A stretch of 5,788 nt of DNA. It comes from Verrucomicrobiota bacterium (lineage in GTDB: Bacteria; Verrucomicrobiota; Verrucomicrobiia; Chthoniobacterales; JAFAMB01). The position numbers and the translations under genes were made by a program. How positions within the stretch are numbered: the first letter of the stretch is position 1; the number at the start of each line of letters is the position of its first letter. The stretch lies in NCBI GenBank assembly GCA_019242435.1, contig JAFAVN010000527.1, forward strand, positions 1 through 5,788, given 5' to 3'. Below the pieces are notes generated by a model. That model saw only the letters and a program-made list of their open reading frames with translations, searched no databases and was not told where the DNA came from. Positions 4,291 to 5,788 of this stretch are shown here, one piece after another.

Positions 4291-5788
4291 CTTTTCCGAT
4301 TTGGCGACGTACCCGGAAAATATGAGCCGGGCGAGAGTTTGGATCGAGCATGACAAAATTGCGCCGACTCCGCCAAATGAATCGTTCACCGGTTAGTAAA
4401 TCCTCCACTTGGTAGATGTCGTTTTCTCCAATCCCAAATCGATCGATTGGTACATAAGCAAAACCACTCTGCGTATTGAAAGGATCCAAAGACACCGCTA
4501 CCAGGATAATGTTATCCAGGCTTGGAGTTGCCTTCGAATAAAACAAAATCTGGTCGTTTTCGACAGTATTGAATTCTAAGTTCTCGTAGATCTGCAAGGC
4601 GCGATTTTCTTTCCTGATCCGGTTGAGCTGCGTCAGGTATGCCTTGATGTTGCCGGGTGCGTCCCAGTCGCGTTCTTTGAACTGGTACTTTTCCGAGTTG
4701 AGGTATTCTTCCCGGCCCGGGATCGGAACATTCTCGCACAGCTCGAATCCGCTGTAGATGCCATACACTGTGGTCAGCGTCGTAGCCAAGATCGCCCGAA
4801 TCAAGAATGCCGGTCGTCCCCCTGTCTGCAGAAAGAACGGTAAAATATCCGGCGTGTTCGTGAAAAAATTCCCTCGGAAATAGTACTTCATTTCCGTTTG
4901 GGTAAGCTCGGTCAAATATTCAGTGAGCTCGTATTTTGTACTCCGCCAAGTGAAATAGGTGTAAGACTGGGTAAAACCACATTTGGCAAGCACCTTCATC
5001 ATCTTCGGCCGGGTAAATGCCTCGGACAAGAAAATGACATCCGGATACTCAGCCCGAATCTCGCTGATCAGCCACTCCCAGAAGGCCACCGGCTTGGTGT
5101 GGGGATTGTCGACCCGGAAGATCCGAACTCCGTGTTCGATCCAGAAGAGAATGATGGACCTCATTTCCTCCCAGAGCTCTCTCCAGTTCGGATTATGAAA
5201 GTTTAGGGGGTAAACGTCTTCGTATTTCTTAGGCGGGTTTTCGGCATACTTGATTGTGCCATCGGGGCGATGGTAGAACCACTCAGGATGTTCTTTGACG
5301 TAGGGATGATCCGGCGAGCAATTGATCGCGAAATCGAGTGCCACCTCCATCCCACGAGCCCGGATTTCTTTCACTAACCAGTCGAAGTCCTCCAGAGTAC
5401 CTAGCTCCGGTTCAACCGCTTTGTGTCCGCCCAACTGGCTGCCGATCGCATAGGGGACGCCGGGATCATTTGCCTCGGCCGTCACCGAGTTGTTCTTACC
5501 TTTTCGTTTGGTGAATCCGATTGGATGAATGGGAGGAAAATAAACTACATCGAACCCCATCGCTTTCGCGTCATCCACTCTCGGCAAACAATCGCGGAAC
5601 TTCGAGCCCCTTTCACCCAGGCCCTGAGCAGACCGAGGAAAAAATTCGTACCAGGCAGCAAACAGCGCTTCCGGGCGGTCAACAATGACTTTCTGGTACG
5701 GGGAAAACTCGGTGCTCAAGCTTCGATCCGGCCATGCTGCCATCAGCCCGTTTAATTCTGCGTCCTTGGCAATAGCCATACCGATAGC
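4265..5788 (-). CDS. glgE: GlgE, alpha-1,4-glucan:maltose-1-phosphate maltosyltransferase, catalytic and C-terminal part (5' end outside window)
   Basis: The frame is open to the right edge, and the ATG at 5779 is not taken as the start. About 508 residues are visible, against about 660 in the family, so the N-terminal beta domain is mostly outside. GlgE is a GH13-family transferase that adds maltosyl units from maltose-1-phosphate to glycogen-like alpha-glucan (EC 2.4.99.16) in the cytoplasm, as part of the trehalose (TreS/Pep2) route. Counting from Met at 5779, the signatures are VVYFPPIHPIG (78-88), GVRIFRVDNPHTKP with nucleophile D224, FLSEAFTRP with acid/base E253, and NTPDIL with the third Asp D311. 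The spacings match what I recall of the Streptomyces enzyme. GIYSGFELCEN and EEYLNSEKYQFKERDW follow, both characteristic of GlgE and unlike ordinary alpha-amylases. It ends in TAG at 4265-4267 and runs directly into the ankyrin gene. No frameshift or missing key residue is seen. Confidence 0.95.
   Translation of the reverse strand, partial: AIGMAIAKDAELNGLMAAWPDRSLSTEFSPYQKVIVDRPEALFAAWYEFFPRSAQGLGERGSKFRDCLPRVDDAKAMGFDVVYFPPIHPIGFTKRKGKNNSVTAEANDPGVPYAIGSQLGGHKAVEPELGTLEDFDWLVKEIRARGMEVALDFAINCSPDHPYVKEHPEWFYHRPDGTIKYAENPPKKYEDVYPLNFHNPNWRELWEEMRSIILFWIEHGVRIFRVDNPHTKPVAFWEWLISEIRAEYPDVIFLSEAFTRPKMMKVLAKCGFTQSYTYFTWRSTKYELTEYLTELTQTEMKYYFRGNFFTNTPDILPFFLQTGGRPAFLIRAILATTLTTVYGIYSGFELCENVPIPGREEYLNSEKYQFKERDWDAPGNIKAYLTQLNRIRKENRALQIYENLEFNTVENDQILFYSKATPSLDNIILVAVSLDPFNTQSGFAYVPIDRFGIGENDIYQVEDLLTGERFIWRSRRNFVMLDPNSRPAHIFRVRRQIGKDGAQAVFR

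Noticed and set aside
4291..4389. Upstream GTG start (4389) for the ankyrin gene
   Set aside because: It would overlap conserved GlgE C-terminal sequence by 125 bp. The GGAGG in front of it lies within glgE codons and is about 12 bp from the GTG, a long spacing.
4898..5755. + strand open frames of 71-110 codons opposite glgE
   Set aside because: They are antisense to highly conserved GlgE catalytic sequence and have no independent coding evidence.

Overview
The window looks like a piece of a bacterial chromosome of moderate G+C. Five protein genes fill almost all of it. No rRNA, tRNA, transposase or CRISPR array is visible. The combination of a trehalose-to-glucan maltosyltransferase (GlgE), an ankyrin lipoprotein, an HTH/metallo-beta-lactamase fusion, poor Shine-Dalgarno signals and heptamer repeats between genes suggests Verrucomicrobiota (Chthoniobacter/Udaeobacter-like). 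That placement is inference from general resemblance, not from a marker gene.

Layout. At the left edge, on the + strand, is the 3' part of a ComEC/Rec2-type DNA uptake channel (1-1047). Its C-terminal metallo-beta-lactamase domain appears to have lost its metal ligands. It runs tail to tail into trmB (1005-1631, - strand), the tRNA m7G46 methyltransferase, with a 43-bp coding overlap. The other three genes are also on the - strand. In transcription order they are glgE (5788-4265, 5' end outside the window), a predicted ankyrin-repeat lipoprotein (4290-2737) and an MBL-fold hydrolase with an N-terminal XRE-like helix-turn-helix (2664-1846). trmB follows after a 214-bp gap.

Repeats are concentrated at the gene junctions. 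Seven consecutive copies of a TAATCAN-type heptamer (2671-2719) fill most of the 72-bp gap in front of the MBL gene and occupy the place of its ribosome binding site. The array runs into a near-perfect inverted repeat (2711-2748) that covers the ankyrin gene's stop codon. A degenerate three-unit version of the same heptamer, in the opposite orientation, lies upstream of trmB (1653-1673), so the MBL gene is bracketed by inverted copies. The glgE/ankyrin junction carries a 10-bp-period repeat and two small perfect hairpins inside what would be the unusually long N-terminus of the lipoprotein, so the start of that gene is doubtful.

Functionally the genes do not form one obvious pathway. GlgE belongs to the trehalose/maltose-1-phosphate route to alpha-glucan, TrmB is housekeeping tRNA modification, and ComEC is DNA uptake. 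The ankyrin and MBL genes have no assignable substrate. The most notable observations are the degenerate ComEC nuclease-like domain, the HTH-MBL fusion, the inverted heptamer arrays and the duplicated beta-rich C-terminal module of the ankyrin lipoprotein.
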